Shown: positions 11,540-22,703, counted from the first letter of the stretch. The stretch is DNA of 64,000 nucleotides from Kondoa malvinella (GCA_039545315.1 BCIM01000006.1:911126-975125), one strand, 5' to 3'. Translations and numbers: made by a program. The notes: generated by a model not told the origin, from the sequence alone.

Positions 11540-12672
11540 GAATTCATAAACAAGCCAAATGATTTCCCTATGCTGTACTCTTTTCGCTTGGCTAGTACTA
11601 GTTGACGCATAGTAGGCGCCGTATGCGATCGCGGTCTATTCAAGAGGCCGAGCAATCGGGCCATAAGCGCAATCCGAGAGCTGCTACTGATCAGAGATTT
11701 GCTTAGCCAGACGATGTGCGTCCGCGGATGACATGTCCTTGAGTGTGTCGTTCGGAATCCTGAATCAGACCAGATTGATCATGATATACCGCATAAGATC
11801 GCCTAGCACCATCGAACAAGATCTTAGCAGGGAGGTTTACCTGTCTAGTCCTGCATTGGCAGAGTTCAGCAATGCTGTGTGATGAAATAGTCCGAAGAGT
11901 GTAAGAAGAGACCCGGAGCGATGTCACGATGGCTGCCTTGACCAGATGAAGAGCATGTTATAGACTGCGATGCGAAGACATAGTAGAGATGTAGAGATTA
12001 CGCTAGAGCAGGCAACATGTCATCATGTCTATTGAAGTACAGCGATAGCGTTAGGAAGGCGTAAGACACCAAGGGTAGTCAACGAATTGCCAAAGAGCAG
12101 GTTTGTGATTACGACGGGAGGGCTGTACGAGTCGAGCATAAGGAAGAGATGAAAAGCAGATAGCCGCGCACTGATTGCGACTCTTGCACAGCGAGATGGA
12201 GCAGATTGACCAATCAGCGGTTTTGCCGTAAAGCAGAACCGGTTCTGAGTTTAGGAGACCAAAGTGGATTTCAAATCGAGCCTCTCAATATGCGTCGAGA
12301 GGCCATACGAAGTAGGCAGTTGATACAGCATAGGTCACTGCGTGGAACCTTGCTGTTTAGACATCGCCAGAGGGTGACATGATGCTGAGACATTGCTTTG
12401 ATCTTGTCAAGACTCAAGCCATGCCGTGTGCTTTCGTCCTCTCTTCCCCTGCTGTGCTTTCCACCGTGATAGCCAACTAGCTTCACGTCGCCATACAATC
12501 AGAGCACCCTTCGTTTCATTGGTGACTCGAGCTGGGCTTGAGACTTGACCTTTTTGTCCTTATACTGCCTTGACTTGATTTCGATACCATCCTGGCGTTG
12601 CGGTTATTCCCTGTGCGACAGACCCGTGCTGTTCCATTCGCAAAAAGAGCCTTGCAGAGACAATTCATCAAC
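11540..12672. other. Long intergenic region upstream of histidyl-tRNA synthetase
   Basis: This 1.1 kb holds possible upstream exons of the small minus-strand membrane protein (11700-11930) and the promoter of the synthetase gene. An open minus ORF at 12271-12498 has no recognisable content. I see no RNA gene, repeat or mobile element. Confidence 0.35.
12598..12672 (+). other. In-frame, ATG-less, arginine-rich leader of HTS1 (possible mitochondrial presequence)
   Basis: Upstream of ATG 12673 the frame is open back to a stop at about 12567 but contains no ATG. From TTG 12598 it reads [20 protein letters not shown] and a few more residues: six Arg/Lys, no Asp/Glu. That composition is typical of a mitochondrial presequence. 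Many fungi make cytosolic and mitochondrial HisRS from one gene using two start codons. Here the upstream start would have to be near-cognate (TTG or CTG), or supplied by an alternative 5' exon spliced to the AG at about 12622. Confidence 0.55.
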
Positions 12673-14722
12673 ATGAGCGCAACAAGTTCTGTAGATATTG
12701 ATGCCCAAATTCAAAAGCAAGGCGATGTGGTCCGCCAAATGAAGGCCAACAAGGCAGAGAAGAGCGAAATAGATGCACAAATTGCTCTCTTGACAACTTT
12801 GAAAGCAGACAAGGCAGCCCTTACAGGACAAGATGCGTCGTCTGGCTCGAAAAGTAAAAAGGGCAAACAGCAGATCCAACTCAAAGTGCCTAAAGGGACA
12901 AAAGATCATCTACCTCATGAGATGTTGCTCAGGAATAAGATATTCAAGACAATCTCAGACATTTTCGAACGACATGGAGGTGTGACTATCGACACGCCAG
13001 TCTTTGAACTCAAGGAGATCCTCTCTGGCAAATATGGCGAAGACAGTAAGCTCATATATGACCTGCAAGATCAAGGAGGAGAGCTGTGCAGTTTACGCTA
13101 TGATTTGACGGTCAGTCTGCGGTCTGAACTGAAGCAGTTGTGCTTTGTATTCAGTTTCGTCACTGACAGGTCCCTTTCGCCCGCTTTCTGGCGATGAACG
13201 GAAGCACATATCAAAGCATCAAGCGCTACCACATTGCCAAAGTCTATAGAAGAGACAACCCGGCGATGACGAAAGGTCGAATGCGAGAATTCTACCAATG
13301 CGTAAGCCTCCTCCTCTCAGCCCTTGTCTAAACACTGATCAGCAGTGTAGGACTTTGATATAGCTGGCAATTACGATGCAATGGTGCCAGACGCTGAATG
13401 CCTAAAGATTGCCTGTGAGGTGCTTGATGGTCTACAGATAGGCGACTTTACCATCAAAGTACGCTCTGTTATAGTTTATAGACGAGTGGTTGATCAGTCT
13501 GGCAGGTCAACCATCGCAAAATTCTAGATGGAATCTTTACGGTCTGCGGTGTACCAGAAGACAAAGTTCGGACGATTTCGTCTGCTGTCGACAAACTAGA
13601 CAAGGTAGGATAGTTGCTACTAAGACTGACAAATGTGCTGATTGTCTCACACAGTCACCGTGGTCGGAAGTACGGAAAGAAATGACGGAAGAAAAAGGTC
13701 TCTCTGGCGATATCGCAGACCAAATTGGCGAATATGTTAAATTGAAAGGCCAGTAACAGTACAACTGCCTCACTTTGGCTTCATATTCATTCTTGTCTAT
13801 AGGCCAACAAGACCTGCTTGATCGCCTGATGAAGGACGAAAAGCTGACGGCAAACAAGACTGCCAAAGAGGGTCTAGACGATATGGCGACTTTCCTCAGA
13901 TACTTAACCATCTTTGGCGTACTTCCTCGAGTGAGTCGAGGCTCGGTATGCAAAGAAAAAAGCTAATCATCAGCAGATCTCTTTCGACCTATCCCTCGCT
14001 CGTGGACTAGACTACTACACAGGCGTGATCTACGAATGCATAACTGAAGCCTCTGCCCCTCCTGGTTTCTCGTCCTCATCAGCAACTCCAGCCGCTGCAC
14101 CTGTTCCTGCCCTTACACCGAAAAGCAAGTCGAAAAAGGATGACGAAGTAGACGAAAGCCAAGTCGGCGTTGGGTCTATCGCAGCGGGTGGCCGATACGA
14201 TAACCTCGTTGGCATGTTTGCTGCCGCTGCTTCGACGTCAAAGAACAAGGATGCGGGAAAGATACCTTGCGTTGGAATCTCGTTTGGTGTTGAGCGGATT
14301 TTCTCAATTTTGCAACAAAAGGCAATGAAAGAGACGGAACAGAAGATGAAGACGAAGGAAGTCGATGTTTTTGTCATGGCTATCGGTGGTGGTCTGTTGG
14401 AGGAGAGGATGCAAATTGCCAGCCAATTGTGGGACGCTGGCATTCGGGTGGGTCTTGGTCGTTACCATGTCGAAGATACGCTGACGTTGTCTGCTAGACC
14501 GAATACTCGTACAAGGCGAAACCGAAAGCCGCTGTTCAATGGGATGCTATTGATAAGGACGCAATACCATTCGTGGTCATCGTCGGACCGGAAGAGATGA
14601 AGGAAGGCAAAGTGCGAGTGAAAGAGCAAGTGGGTAAAGACGCCGCGGAAGGACGTGGAGAGGCTGTTGAGGTGCAGCAGTTGGTGGCTTACTTGAAGGA
14701 GAGGTTGCCGACTAGAGTATAA
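12673..14722 (+). CDS. HTS1: Histidyl-tRNA synthetase with N-terminal WHEP-like helix
   Basis: Class II HisRS charges tRNA-His with histidine. From ATG 12673 the protein starts with a lysine-rich helical hairpin ([15 protein letters not shown].., WHEP-like). Next come [15 protein letters not shown] and motif 1. Motif 2 is [19 protein letters not shown]. The HisRS signature 1 is [13 protein letters not shown], and signature 2 with motif 3 reads [11 protein letters not shown] and [10 protein letters not shown]. The C-terminal anticodon-binding domain ends LKERLPTRV at 14722. At least seven introns fall near 13110-13170, 13300-13350, 13460-13505, 13600-13655, 13750-13800, 13930-13978 and 14447-14500. 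An Ala/Pro/Ser/Lys-rich insertion lies after ..TGVIYE. Upstream, the frame stays open without an ATG (see the separate entry). Confidence 0.93.
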
Positions 14723-14733
14723 GAATGGAGTTG

Positions 14734-15858
14734 CTAGATTCGCGCAAATCGTTTCCAATTCTCTTCCAGCCGCGTTACACTGCGATGGTTCAGACATGAG
14801 CCGTTCAGATAAACAAGACTGACGTTTGCTCTACTGTCCAATCCTTTGCTTCGGCGATCATCTCTACAATCTCTGCCATTTTACCATCACTCCCGACAGG
14901 TGATGCCCAATCAGATTCTGCCAACAATTTATCTTCTGCAGCACTTTGTAACAAACCCTTCAATTTTGGACTTCTGGCATTGATGGTCGTAGAGAACGAG
15001 ACATAGATGTTTGAGAGTTTGGGTTTCTGCAATTGCCTCAGCGTTTCTGCGCTCCCGCCGAAAGAATGCAAATCGACATTGATTGCAGTCCATCCTTTCC
15101 CGTGCTTCTTTTGCATCTTTTGTAAAACAGCAACGAGCTGAGCTTGAGCTTGAACGCAATGCACACTAGCATTTCGGTTCAATTTCACCGCTAGATCGAG
15201 TTGAGCTTCTAAAACGGCGCATTGATGTTCGATGGGCGTTTTCAGTTCTGTATATTCTATTGGCGTGTCTTCTCGATTCGATATAGAATGCGGTGCGATG
15301 AGACCGCCGTATTTGGGTATGCGGAACGAGCGATCTAGTCCGATTTCACCTAGGAAGGAGGTTGGGTAGCGGGAGAGAAGACTTTCAATCCGAGCCCAGA
15401 ATACTGATGCGAGGATTGGATCGGGAAGACGAGCGAGTACTTCTGGTGTAAGATGAGGTGAGCTTAAATAGAGGGAAGTGTAGTGCGCTTCTTTGCTTGG
15501 TAAGGAGGTTTCAGAGGACAAAGCATGACAGAACCAAGGATGGATCCCTGCACAGCGTCTCTCAAAGAGTTGAAAGGCACACATGTACAAAGCACGGACC
15601 GAAGCAAGGGATGACCTTTTCACGAAACGAGTTGAACATGTCCTCGGTGATTTCTTGATTCACCAGGTTGGAAGACATGACACAGATCTTCAAGCAAAGA
15701 CAGCAGACTGAGAAACGAAAAGGATGAATAGCGCAAAGAAGCCTTGCCTGTTTGCATTCGACGTTGCCGACCTGGTCTTTGAGAGACTCGTAATTTGGCG
15801 TGTCATGTGGATGACAATGCACATCATGCAAGGAAGAGAGGAAGCGTGAGGCAGCCAT
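14734..15858 (-). CDS. TatD-family metal-dependent hydrolase (scn1-like)
   Basis: TatD-type proteins are metal-dependent hydrolases with a TIM-barrel fold, several with DNase activity; the S. pombe relative scn1 interacts with Cut9. The start at 15858 gives MAASRFLSSLHDVHCHPHDT, whose H-x-H pair is the first metal site. Then come ICVMSSNL, CFG-IHPWFCHAL, FLGEIGLDRSF (metal-binding Glu), NASVHCVQAQ, VDLHSFGG and LLAESDW. Splicing near 14771-14815 replaces an early stop and gives EQTVTRLEENWKRFARI, the usual family ending, with the stop at 14734. The intron after ..VECKQ begins GCAAGG, a GC-AG intron, with the acceptor before ICVMS. The stop lies 11 bp from the HisRS stop on the other strand, so the 3' UTRs must overlap. 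Confidence 0.82.
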
Positions 15859-15962
15859 CCAACAGAAGTACCTTTCAACCTAGCTGGCCGTTCGTGGTCA
15901 AGAGACGCTTGTTCCGATACCACGGCGTCTTCTGTAATTTCTACGTATAAGCTTTAACAAAG
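15859..15962. promoter_or_regulatory. Compact divergent promoter between TatD-like and epimerase genes
   Basis: Only 104 bp separate the two predicted start codons, which point away from each other. Both 5' UTRs and both core promoters must fit in, or extend into, the neighbouring genes. No clear TATA element or repeated site is visible. Confidence 0.5.
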
Positions 15963-17808
15963 ATGCCTGAACGCAAAAATGTCCTAGGTGAGCGAGATAA
16001 CCCTGGATGTGTCCCACTCTCGAGCTCACACGTTTGGTTGAATCTTTCCAGTTGTGAGCATCGCGTCGCACCCTGACTGAGGCGCACAGCTGAGTACTGC
16101 AACGATAATCAGACTGGTGGTGCAGGTGAGTTCTGACTACCAAACACCTTGCTTTGGCTGAACAGTGTCGTGTAAAGGCTATATCGGTCAGCTCCGCTCA
16201 ATAAGGCATTGTTGCAGATCTGACAGTCGTACAGGCTCGCACGTCGTCCTCTGCTGCTTGCTGGCCAACAAATACCGCGTCTGCACGATCGACAAGTAAG
16301 CCAGTGCACGCTCGAGCCGACTTTTCTTCCTGCTCATGCGTTTCGGTTCTATAGCTACCACAACTCGTTCCCAGAAGCTGTCAAGCGTGTCTCTCAAATC
16401 GCTCGCTCTGAACTAGGCGACAGCGCTTCTGAAGAGGACAAGGCTGCTACCGAAGTTGAAGTCTTCAAGGGAGACATTACCAACCCAAAGGACATTGACA
16501 ACATCTTTGAGTCATACAAGGACAAGGGAGGCATTTGGGGCATCATCCACATTGCTGCTCACAAGGCTGTTGGTGAGAGTGGTGAGAAGCCAATTCAGTA
16601 CTATCGAAACAACATCAACGCAACTGTCAACCTGCTTGATGTCAGTCAGCGTTCTGCTTAGCTTATACCTGAGCTTAGCGTTGCACGATGCTTCCTGACA
16701 GGCCTGCGACCGATATGGCACCCGACACATTGTCTATTCTTCCTCAGCAACAGTCTACGGCGCACCCACAACGATCCCTATCCCCGAATCAACTCCATTG
16801 AAAGCTGAATCTTGCTACGGCCGAACCAAAGTCATGTCTGAAATGATCATCAAGGACGTTTGCGATTCCGACCCGAAATCATGGCGCGCTATCGCTCTTC
16901 GTTACTTTAACCCAGCTGGTGCTCATCCATCGGGTCTAATTGGTGAAGACCCTAGAGGTAGACCTGGTAACTTGCTGCCTTTGCTCGCGCAGATGGCTGT
17001 AGGCAAGGTCAAGCCTGATTTGGAAGTGTTTGGTAACGACTACCCCACTCCAGATGGAACTTGTGTTGTAGGTTTAAATAAAGTAACAATCGGCTGCAGC
17101 TGACTAGGCATACAGAGAGATTACATTCACGTTGGTTTCACGTTGATTTGGACTATAGACATCTTACTCACATTTTGGTCAGGTCATGGATCTCGCTCAA
17201 GGTCACATTGACGCCATCAATGCTCTAGACAACGACGCCATCTTTGTACAAGAAAAGACTGACTCGAGTTTCGGTGGCTCGGGCGGAAAATTCAAGGCTT
17301 ACAACTTGGGCAAGGGCAAGGGCATGTCTGTGCTCAAGTAAGTTCGGAAGGATTCCAATTTGACGGGTGGCTGCTGATGTACTTTACAGCATGATTGAGG
17401 CTATGCGAGTTGCCAGTGGATTCGACTACAAGTGGAAGTGAGTTCCCTGCGGTCCTGCTGTTCAGGAGCAGAAGCTAACTCGATGCAAAGACTCGTTGGA
17501 CGCAGGTGCGCTCGCTGGACTATTTTGCTGTATTGCAGCTGAATAATCCGCTGTCCTGCACAGAATCGGAGATGTGCCAGATCTTACTGCTGACCCTGCT
17601 TTGGCCGAGAAGGAGTTAGGCTTCCTCGCCAAGTACAACCTTCAGGAGATGTGCCGGTACGCCGACAGTCTATGTGTGTGGTGAAACCAGGCTGACATGT
17701 CTTTCTAGTGATCAATGGAACTGGCAATCCAAGAACCCCAAGGTCAGTCCGAACGACTCACACCCACAGAATACACTGATACACAGAGCACAGGGCTACG
17801 AGACCTAG
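15963..17808 (+). CDS. UGE1: UDP-glucose 4-epimerase, encoded by a gene full of microexons
   Basis: The enzyme interconverts UDP-glucose and UDP-galactose with bound NAD. Exon 1 (15963-15987) gives MPERKNVL. To reach the invariant NAD-binding loop VTGGAGYIGSH, exons of 2 nt (16052-16053), 13 nt (16113-16125) and 9 nt (16178-16186) are needed before the 61-nt exon starting at 16235. Later exons carry [11 protein letters not shown] and [12 protein letters not shown], with the catalytic Ser/Tyr/Lys region completed by [37 protein letters not shown] and the C-terminal substrate domain follow. Two more 15-nt exons (17116-17130, RDYIH; 17491-17505, LVGRR) and a 33-nt exon ([10 protein letters not shown]) precede the last piece GYET, stop 17806-17808. 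There is no mutarotase domain, so this is a stand-alone epimerase rather than the yeast GAL10 fusion. Confidence 0.9.
16052..16053 (+). other. Predicted 2-nt exon of the epimerase gene
   Basis: Exon 1 ends CTA-G at 15987 (phase 1, GTGAGC donor). The exon encoding TGGAG begins ACT in phase 0 at 16113. Two nucleotides are missing for the invariant valine of VTGGAG. Between the two, TTTCCAG-TT-GTGAGC occurs at 16045-16059, so TT flanked by a perfect acceptor and donor supplies GTT. The motif is seen directly; use as an exon is inferred. Confidence 0.6.
16178..16186 (+). other. Predicted 9-nt exon of the epimerase gene
   Basis: GCTATATCG is flanked by GTAAAG and GTCAGC. Joined to the exon before it (..GCAG) and after it (GCTCGC..), it restores GAG-YIG-SHVV, the conserved NAD-binding loop; without it YIG is lost. 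Confidence 0.75.
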
Positions 17809-17992
17809 ATCTGTACTTAGATGGCTATCGGTAGGGGTTTTACGGAAAGTATTAGAGAGAAATCAGAGGGTCGGTTAGCTTGTGCAAATGCATTGGTAAC
17901 TTATGCAGTTAGCTGAGACTCTGTCGTGAATCACCGCGCGCGCTCAGCTTCCGAGATTCCATTCGAGTCGTTCCTTTACCAAAACATCCAAT

Positions 17993-19663
17993 ATGCAAGA
18001 AGCTATCGGTCAGGCTCTCCTAGCGGTGAGCTCGACTGCTGGAGCATTGAACAGGGAGCTGATTGGTTGTATACAGCGCCTAGGAGAAGAGGGACAAGCC
18101 AAAGGGATGACACTTCAAGAGTATGCCAAAGAAATACAAGCAGGTAAGCAATTGGCCGGCACCCTTACGCTAGCTCTGGCTTATGTACATATAGTGGAGG
18201 ATGAGGCCGTAGCTGCTATGCCCTTTGCTCTTACGGAATGTACCTTCGGGTTTGTCCTATGTCTTGCATGGGTGTGAGATGCTGACTTTCCGAAAAAGGA
18301 AAGGCTTTGTCTCGCAAGCTATATGGTCCTGCTTGGTCTGTCTAGCTTCATAGGGTCGTCTCGTCGTTGCTCATGAAGCCGGTTAGACATGCGCAGCTGA
18401 CGGCCGACGGAATGGTGTTTGCGCGACATGCTCTGTACGCTGTCATGCGGATCACGAGCAAGTCGAGCTGTTTACCAAACGCTCGTTCCGATGTGATTGC
18501 GGTACTACTCAAATAGGCGAAAAGGCTTGCTGCGAGTGCGTTTGACCTGGATCACACAGGTGCAGGCTAACTTATTGAACAGCGTCGGCAAGCGTGTTGG
18601 CCAACCTATCGATAAGAGCAATACATACGATGCTACTTTCGATAATCTATTCTGTGTCTGTCGCACCAAGTATGACCCAGAAACAGAGTGCGTTGTCGTT
18701 CAATCCAGGCTTCTTCGACACTAACGAATCTACAGAGAAGACGTCATGATGCAATGCCTATGCTGCGAGAATTGGTATCACTCGCGCTGCATTCCCGGTC
18801 TACGCTCTTCCGCTTTCAACCCAGAACCAAACGGGGAAGAGGAAGAAGAGCAGGCAGAACCGGATTTCATTTGCTCAGCATGCGCTACTGGACCTTTATT
18901 GGCCATCTCGCAACGATATGCTGCCAAAACGGGCACTAGTTTCAATATGCTCGACAAAGAAGGGAATGTCTACCCCAAGGCTGAATCTGCAAGCCTCAAA
19001 AGAAAAGCGGAGGACGAACCAGAAGAAGTCAACAAGCGAGCTCGAATTGAAGGAGACGCAGGTACCTCTGAAGCTCAAGATATCTCCGTGCCGGCGACCA
19101 AGTCCTGCTCAGCACCTTCAGCGGAACCTTCGGAATACTTTGCTCAATCAAGCTCTTCCAATGAATTCACTTCAAGCTTGTTCCTACTACCTGAACCAGA
19201 TTGGCGCGCGCAGCTTTGTCGTTGTTCTGATGTACGTCTCAATGACTAATCTGGAGAATTATTTGATACTTTGAGTAGTGCATGCCGCTATATAAAGATT
19301 TTCCTTACCTACTTGAGAAACCCGAGTCGCTCGAAATGGAAGAAGAGAATGAAAAGGATGTCAGGGATAGTCAGTCCAAGCAACTGAAAGAGCAGTTGGA
19401 GGCCTTACCTAGGGATAAATTGGCTGAAGGAGCAAGTTCTGTGTAATCTTTAACTGAGTAATCCTGATTTGTGTGGTAGATCCAGCACGTAAGGCAAATG
19501 GGCCAGCGATTCGTTCAGTGGTCGGAGAGTTTGCCGTAAGTCGGTAGCTCTGTTGGATATTACGTCTACTTACATGCCTACTTGTGACTGCTATAGGAAG
19601 AACCAGGTGGTTACAAAGGAAATGATTGATGGGTTCTTGAACGAGCAGGCGAGGGGAGCTTGA
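17993..19663 (+). CDS. UBR-box and PHD-finger protein (UBR7 / mlo2 type)
   Basis: UBR7-type proteins carry a UBR zinc domain and a PHD finger and are described as chromatin-linked ubiquitin ligases or readers. The start at 17993 gives MQEAIGQAL... A short helical region with MTLQEYAKEIQA is followed by spliced UBR-box pieces: ECTFG, AIWSCLVC, then NGVCATCSVRCHADHEQVEL and FTKRSFRCDCGT. The PHD finger follows with NLFCVCRTKYDPET, MMQCLCCENWYHSRCIPGL and FICSACA. After an acidic, Ser-rich linker come WRAQLCRCSDC and KDFPYLLEKPESLEMEEE. The last exon reads KNQVVTKEMIDGFLNEQARG, with stop at 19661-19663. The Cys/His pattern is complete apart from uncertain exon edges near 18290-18410. Confidence 0.82.
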
Positions 19664-19934
19664 TGGATCACTTGTGGCACACGGTTTCGGGCGGGACTGG
19701 AAAGGCCTAGTCGTGCATCTATAAAGGTTTCTATCACGCTCCTTGGACTCTGTGACTGCTCTGCCAGAAAGCCCGGAACAGGTGCTGTCAACGATTGTTT
19801 ATCTTGGTTTATCATGTTGACAGGCGATCTACTTTTTCACAAAGTCTCGCTGCTCTGCTCCTCTTCTTCTCTCAAAGCGTTCACTTCTCTCTCTCACTCT
19901 ACTGCTTTCTCCCGGTCAAGCACAGCATCAAAGC

Positions 19935-21282
19935 ATGTCCCTGCACTTCTCCGCTAGAGCGGCTGAATTCACCAACCCGGATTTCAGCTTGGAAGAACGT
20001 CTGGCTTTCCGTCAACGCAAGCGAGAGCCTCTTCAGAACATAGCAAACAACATTGATATAGGCAAATTCTTTCCACCTGATGAAGAAAAGAAGCCTCTAG
20101 TCCGTTTTATCGAACCAATCAAATGCGCCAAAATCATGCCGACGACGCCATCTGTGCAACAGCAGGCAGAGCAAGCGATTGACTGGACTAGAGTGGTTGA
20201 TGAAGCTATGGATCAGTCCTCGCCATCTGTCAGAGTCGATCTGAGGTGAGTCCTATTCATTTTAGACGAAGCAAACAATGTTCATTATCTACATTTTCAG
20301 CGGAAACGGTCTCACAGTCATCTCGTCGCAATTAGCAGATCTGAGACTGACTACCTTTCTGGCTGGCATGTCGCTCGTCGAACAAAACATGGCTCAGCCC
20401 AAACGCACCCTCGGGACAAGAAGAGCATTTGGGAAAGCTCAATCCTCTCCTGCAAACCTCTTTGGACCATCCTCCACAGCCCATTCAGACAAGTCCATCT
20501 CTTCCCTCTACCTTTCCCTTGAAGACAACTTGTTATCCGCCGCTTCCTTTCCATTACGCTTCTTTGAATTGGAGAATCTTGCATTACTGGATTTGCGCAA
20601 CAACAATCTAAAGACCCTACCAGCTTCTATTGCTCGTTTGACTGGATTGCAGGAACTCTGCGTGTCCGGGAATCAGCTTGTCAGTCTTTCCCCTATACCT
20701 GTATTGGGACAACGCTGACCTTGGGTCCAGACCTGTCTTCCAGCTGAAATCAAATCGATGAAGCTCACGCGCCTACTCTATGCCGGAAACTGTTATGCCC
20801 AACCTTCCGAATCATCCGCTTCCATCCATCCCATCTCGAAACGCCTTCTCGCGCCATTAAAGACAATCAACCGCATACCCTCATTACTCGAATTCTGCCA
20901 ACGAAGAGCCTTACAACATCTTCCCACATCGCTCAGCAGATCAGTATCAAGCAGAGAAACAAAAGCAACAAGCATCAAACGCAACATCCACACGCTCAGT
21001 ACTTGGCAAGCAGACGAAATCAAATCCCTCCCTTTGCATTTAAGCTACCCTTTCTTACCTCTTCTCGGCCTCTCTCCTTCCTCGATGTTCAGAAGGGAAG
21101 AAGCGGAATTTGATCCTTTGGGAAACACATGTGCCCGATGCCCTGGATCAGTGTTTGTGCAACACAGTGTGGAGAGGTTGGAGTGGGTGAATGAGTTGCC
21201 TGGGTGTAAGGAGAGTGCTGGGTTGCCTATTCTCTTTCGAGGGTGTGCTGTTCGTTGTCTGGATTTCCTGGAGAAGGAGTGA
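19935..21282 (+). CDS. Leucine-rich repeat protein, conserved fungal type
   Basis: Starting at 19935 (MSLHFSARAAEFTNPD), the protein has an N-terminal charged region and then LRR units, for example VDLSGNGLTVISSQLADLR, LALLDLRNNNLKTLPAS and LQELCVSGNQL-TCLPAEI. Its C-terminus has two small cysteine groups (NTCARCPG, GCAVRCLDFLEKE), ending at 21282. Two introns, about 20246-20299 and 20681-20730, join the LRR exons in frame. The function is unknown. LRR proteins with a Cys-rich C-terminal segment of this type occur widely in fungi, but I cannot name a characterised orthologue. Confidence 0.7.
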
Positions 21283-21512
21283 GATGTCAAATCCTAGGTG
21301 GAGATCCAGGGAATAGAGGAGTCCAGAACAGCAGATTCTCAATGTGCAATGTATACGTTGAGCACACATGCACGAAGAACGAGCGGTAGAAGATTAACAG
21401 TCAACGGGCAACAAAGAAACCACAGTAACAAAGCCTGGCTAATGTGATAGTCTGGGTAACATTCTTATGCATCTTCTATTCTACATGGAGGGTATCTAGA
21501 GATGCAATCCTT

Positions 21513-22703
21513 TTAATCGCTCACTCCCTGTAGTTTACGGGAGGCTGTCGCTGGTCCTCCTGCGCTTCCTGGATTGGTCCTATTAACATATTAACATGCG
21601 CATGTGATCAGCTCAAGCGGACTGACACCTTTATCATTCTCCGCAATAAGACCCTGATAATTATGCTTCTCAGCAACTTTGTACAAGAAGCAAAGATATG
21701 ATGACCCACCGGACCAGGTAATGCGGTCAAAGGCTGAGTGGGACTCCCTTCCAATCCGCTGTCGCCGGACTGTTGAGGAAGCACGACTTAGTATGCGCTC
21801 TCCCGCCTACCAGAGGCTATGACCTACAGTCATCTCGACATCCTCAACGGAATCGCCATCTGCAATTGCTCTCAGTACAAAGCTGTGAGGGTTTGAAAGA
21901 AGTAGGAGAGACTGACTTTGATCAAGTGCCTCGCCAGGAGACAGCGGGAGCGAAAGGAACAAATTATCCCAATCAAATCGTTTACGAAAGTCGATCTTTT
22001 CCTGCAGTTACGCATATCGGTCAGCTGTACTCTTCTTATGGGAAACGACATGTTCACCTCAAAGGCGGATTCATAGAACTTCGCTTGTTCCAGAATCGTT
22101 GCAAGGGAAGGACTTCGGTCGCCAGACTCGACAATTGGTACCTTGTTCCAGGTGAAGGAGACTGTTAGATAGATGTGTAAGAGTCTGGACACAAAAGTGC
22201 AAAGGTCACGCACAGGTACGTTGAGAAAGCTCGCTTCGAGCCTTCAATTCGTCCTTCTCACTGAAGCCGATAAAGGATAGCTGATTATTGGCCCTTGCAT
22301 TGTTGAATGATGATCGTAGGAAGGGCTGCGAGAAATAATGCAGCAAAAGAAAAGAGGAAAACGCGGGCACTTGGTCAGCATCCGTAATCTAAAACCCAAG
22401 GACGACTTACAATATCGAATAAACAGCGTTCCTATCGACTAGTGAGAACTTTAGCTGTATCATAAGCTATTGTACTCACACAGATCGAAGTTCTCTCTCC
22501 ATCTTGACAGACTAAACGCACACCAGTACTGTCCGGTCCTGTTTATTGCTTCAGCATCTAGCTACCTATACGGTAGAAGATGTACCTCCAGCAAGCTGAA
22601 TCTCTCTCATAAGACTGTGAAGATGCAGAGCATTGAGGACTTACATTCGTGAGGGTTGGACAGTTTGGTCCCAAAGCCAGACAAATGAGTATCTGTTGAT
22701 CCT
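21513..22703 (-). CDS. Unidentified multi-exon gene (5' part uncertain)
   Basis: Leftwards from 22703 the exons read THLSGFGTKLSNPHE, CWRYIFYRI, then FNNARANNQLSFIGF, SFTWNKVPIVESGDRSPSLA and ILEQAKFYESAFE. IDFRKRFDWDNLFLSLPLSP, HSFVLRAIADGDSVEDVEMT and SGDSGLEGSPTQPLTALPGP follow. The last exon is TNPGSAGGPATASRKLQGVS with stop at 21513-21515. Each later junction has a good donor and a CTGAC/CTGAT branch, which makes a real gene likely. The frame between 22380 and 22500 could not be settled, and no convincing ATG was found; further 5' exons may lie up to about 22860. I do not recognise the family. Confidence 0.45.

Noticed and set aside
15963..17808. Reading the epimerase gene as a pseudogene
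   Set aside because: Every frame break coincides with consensus splice sites and all catalytic motifs are intact after splicing.
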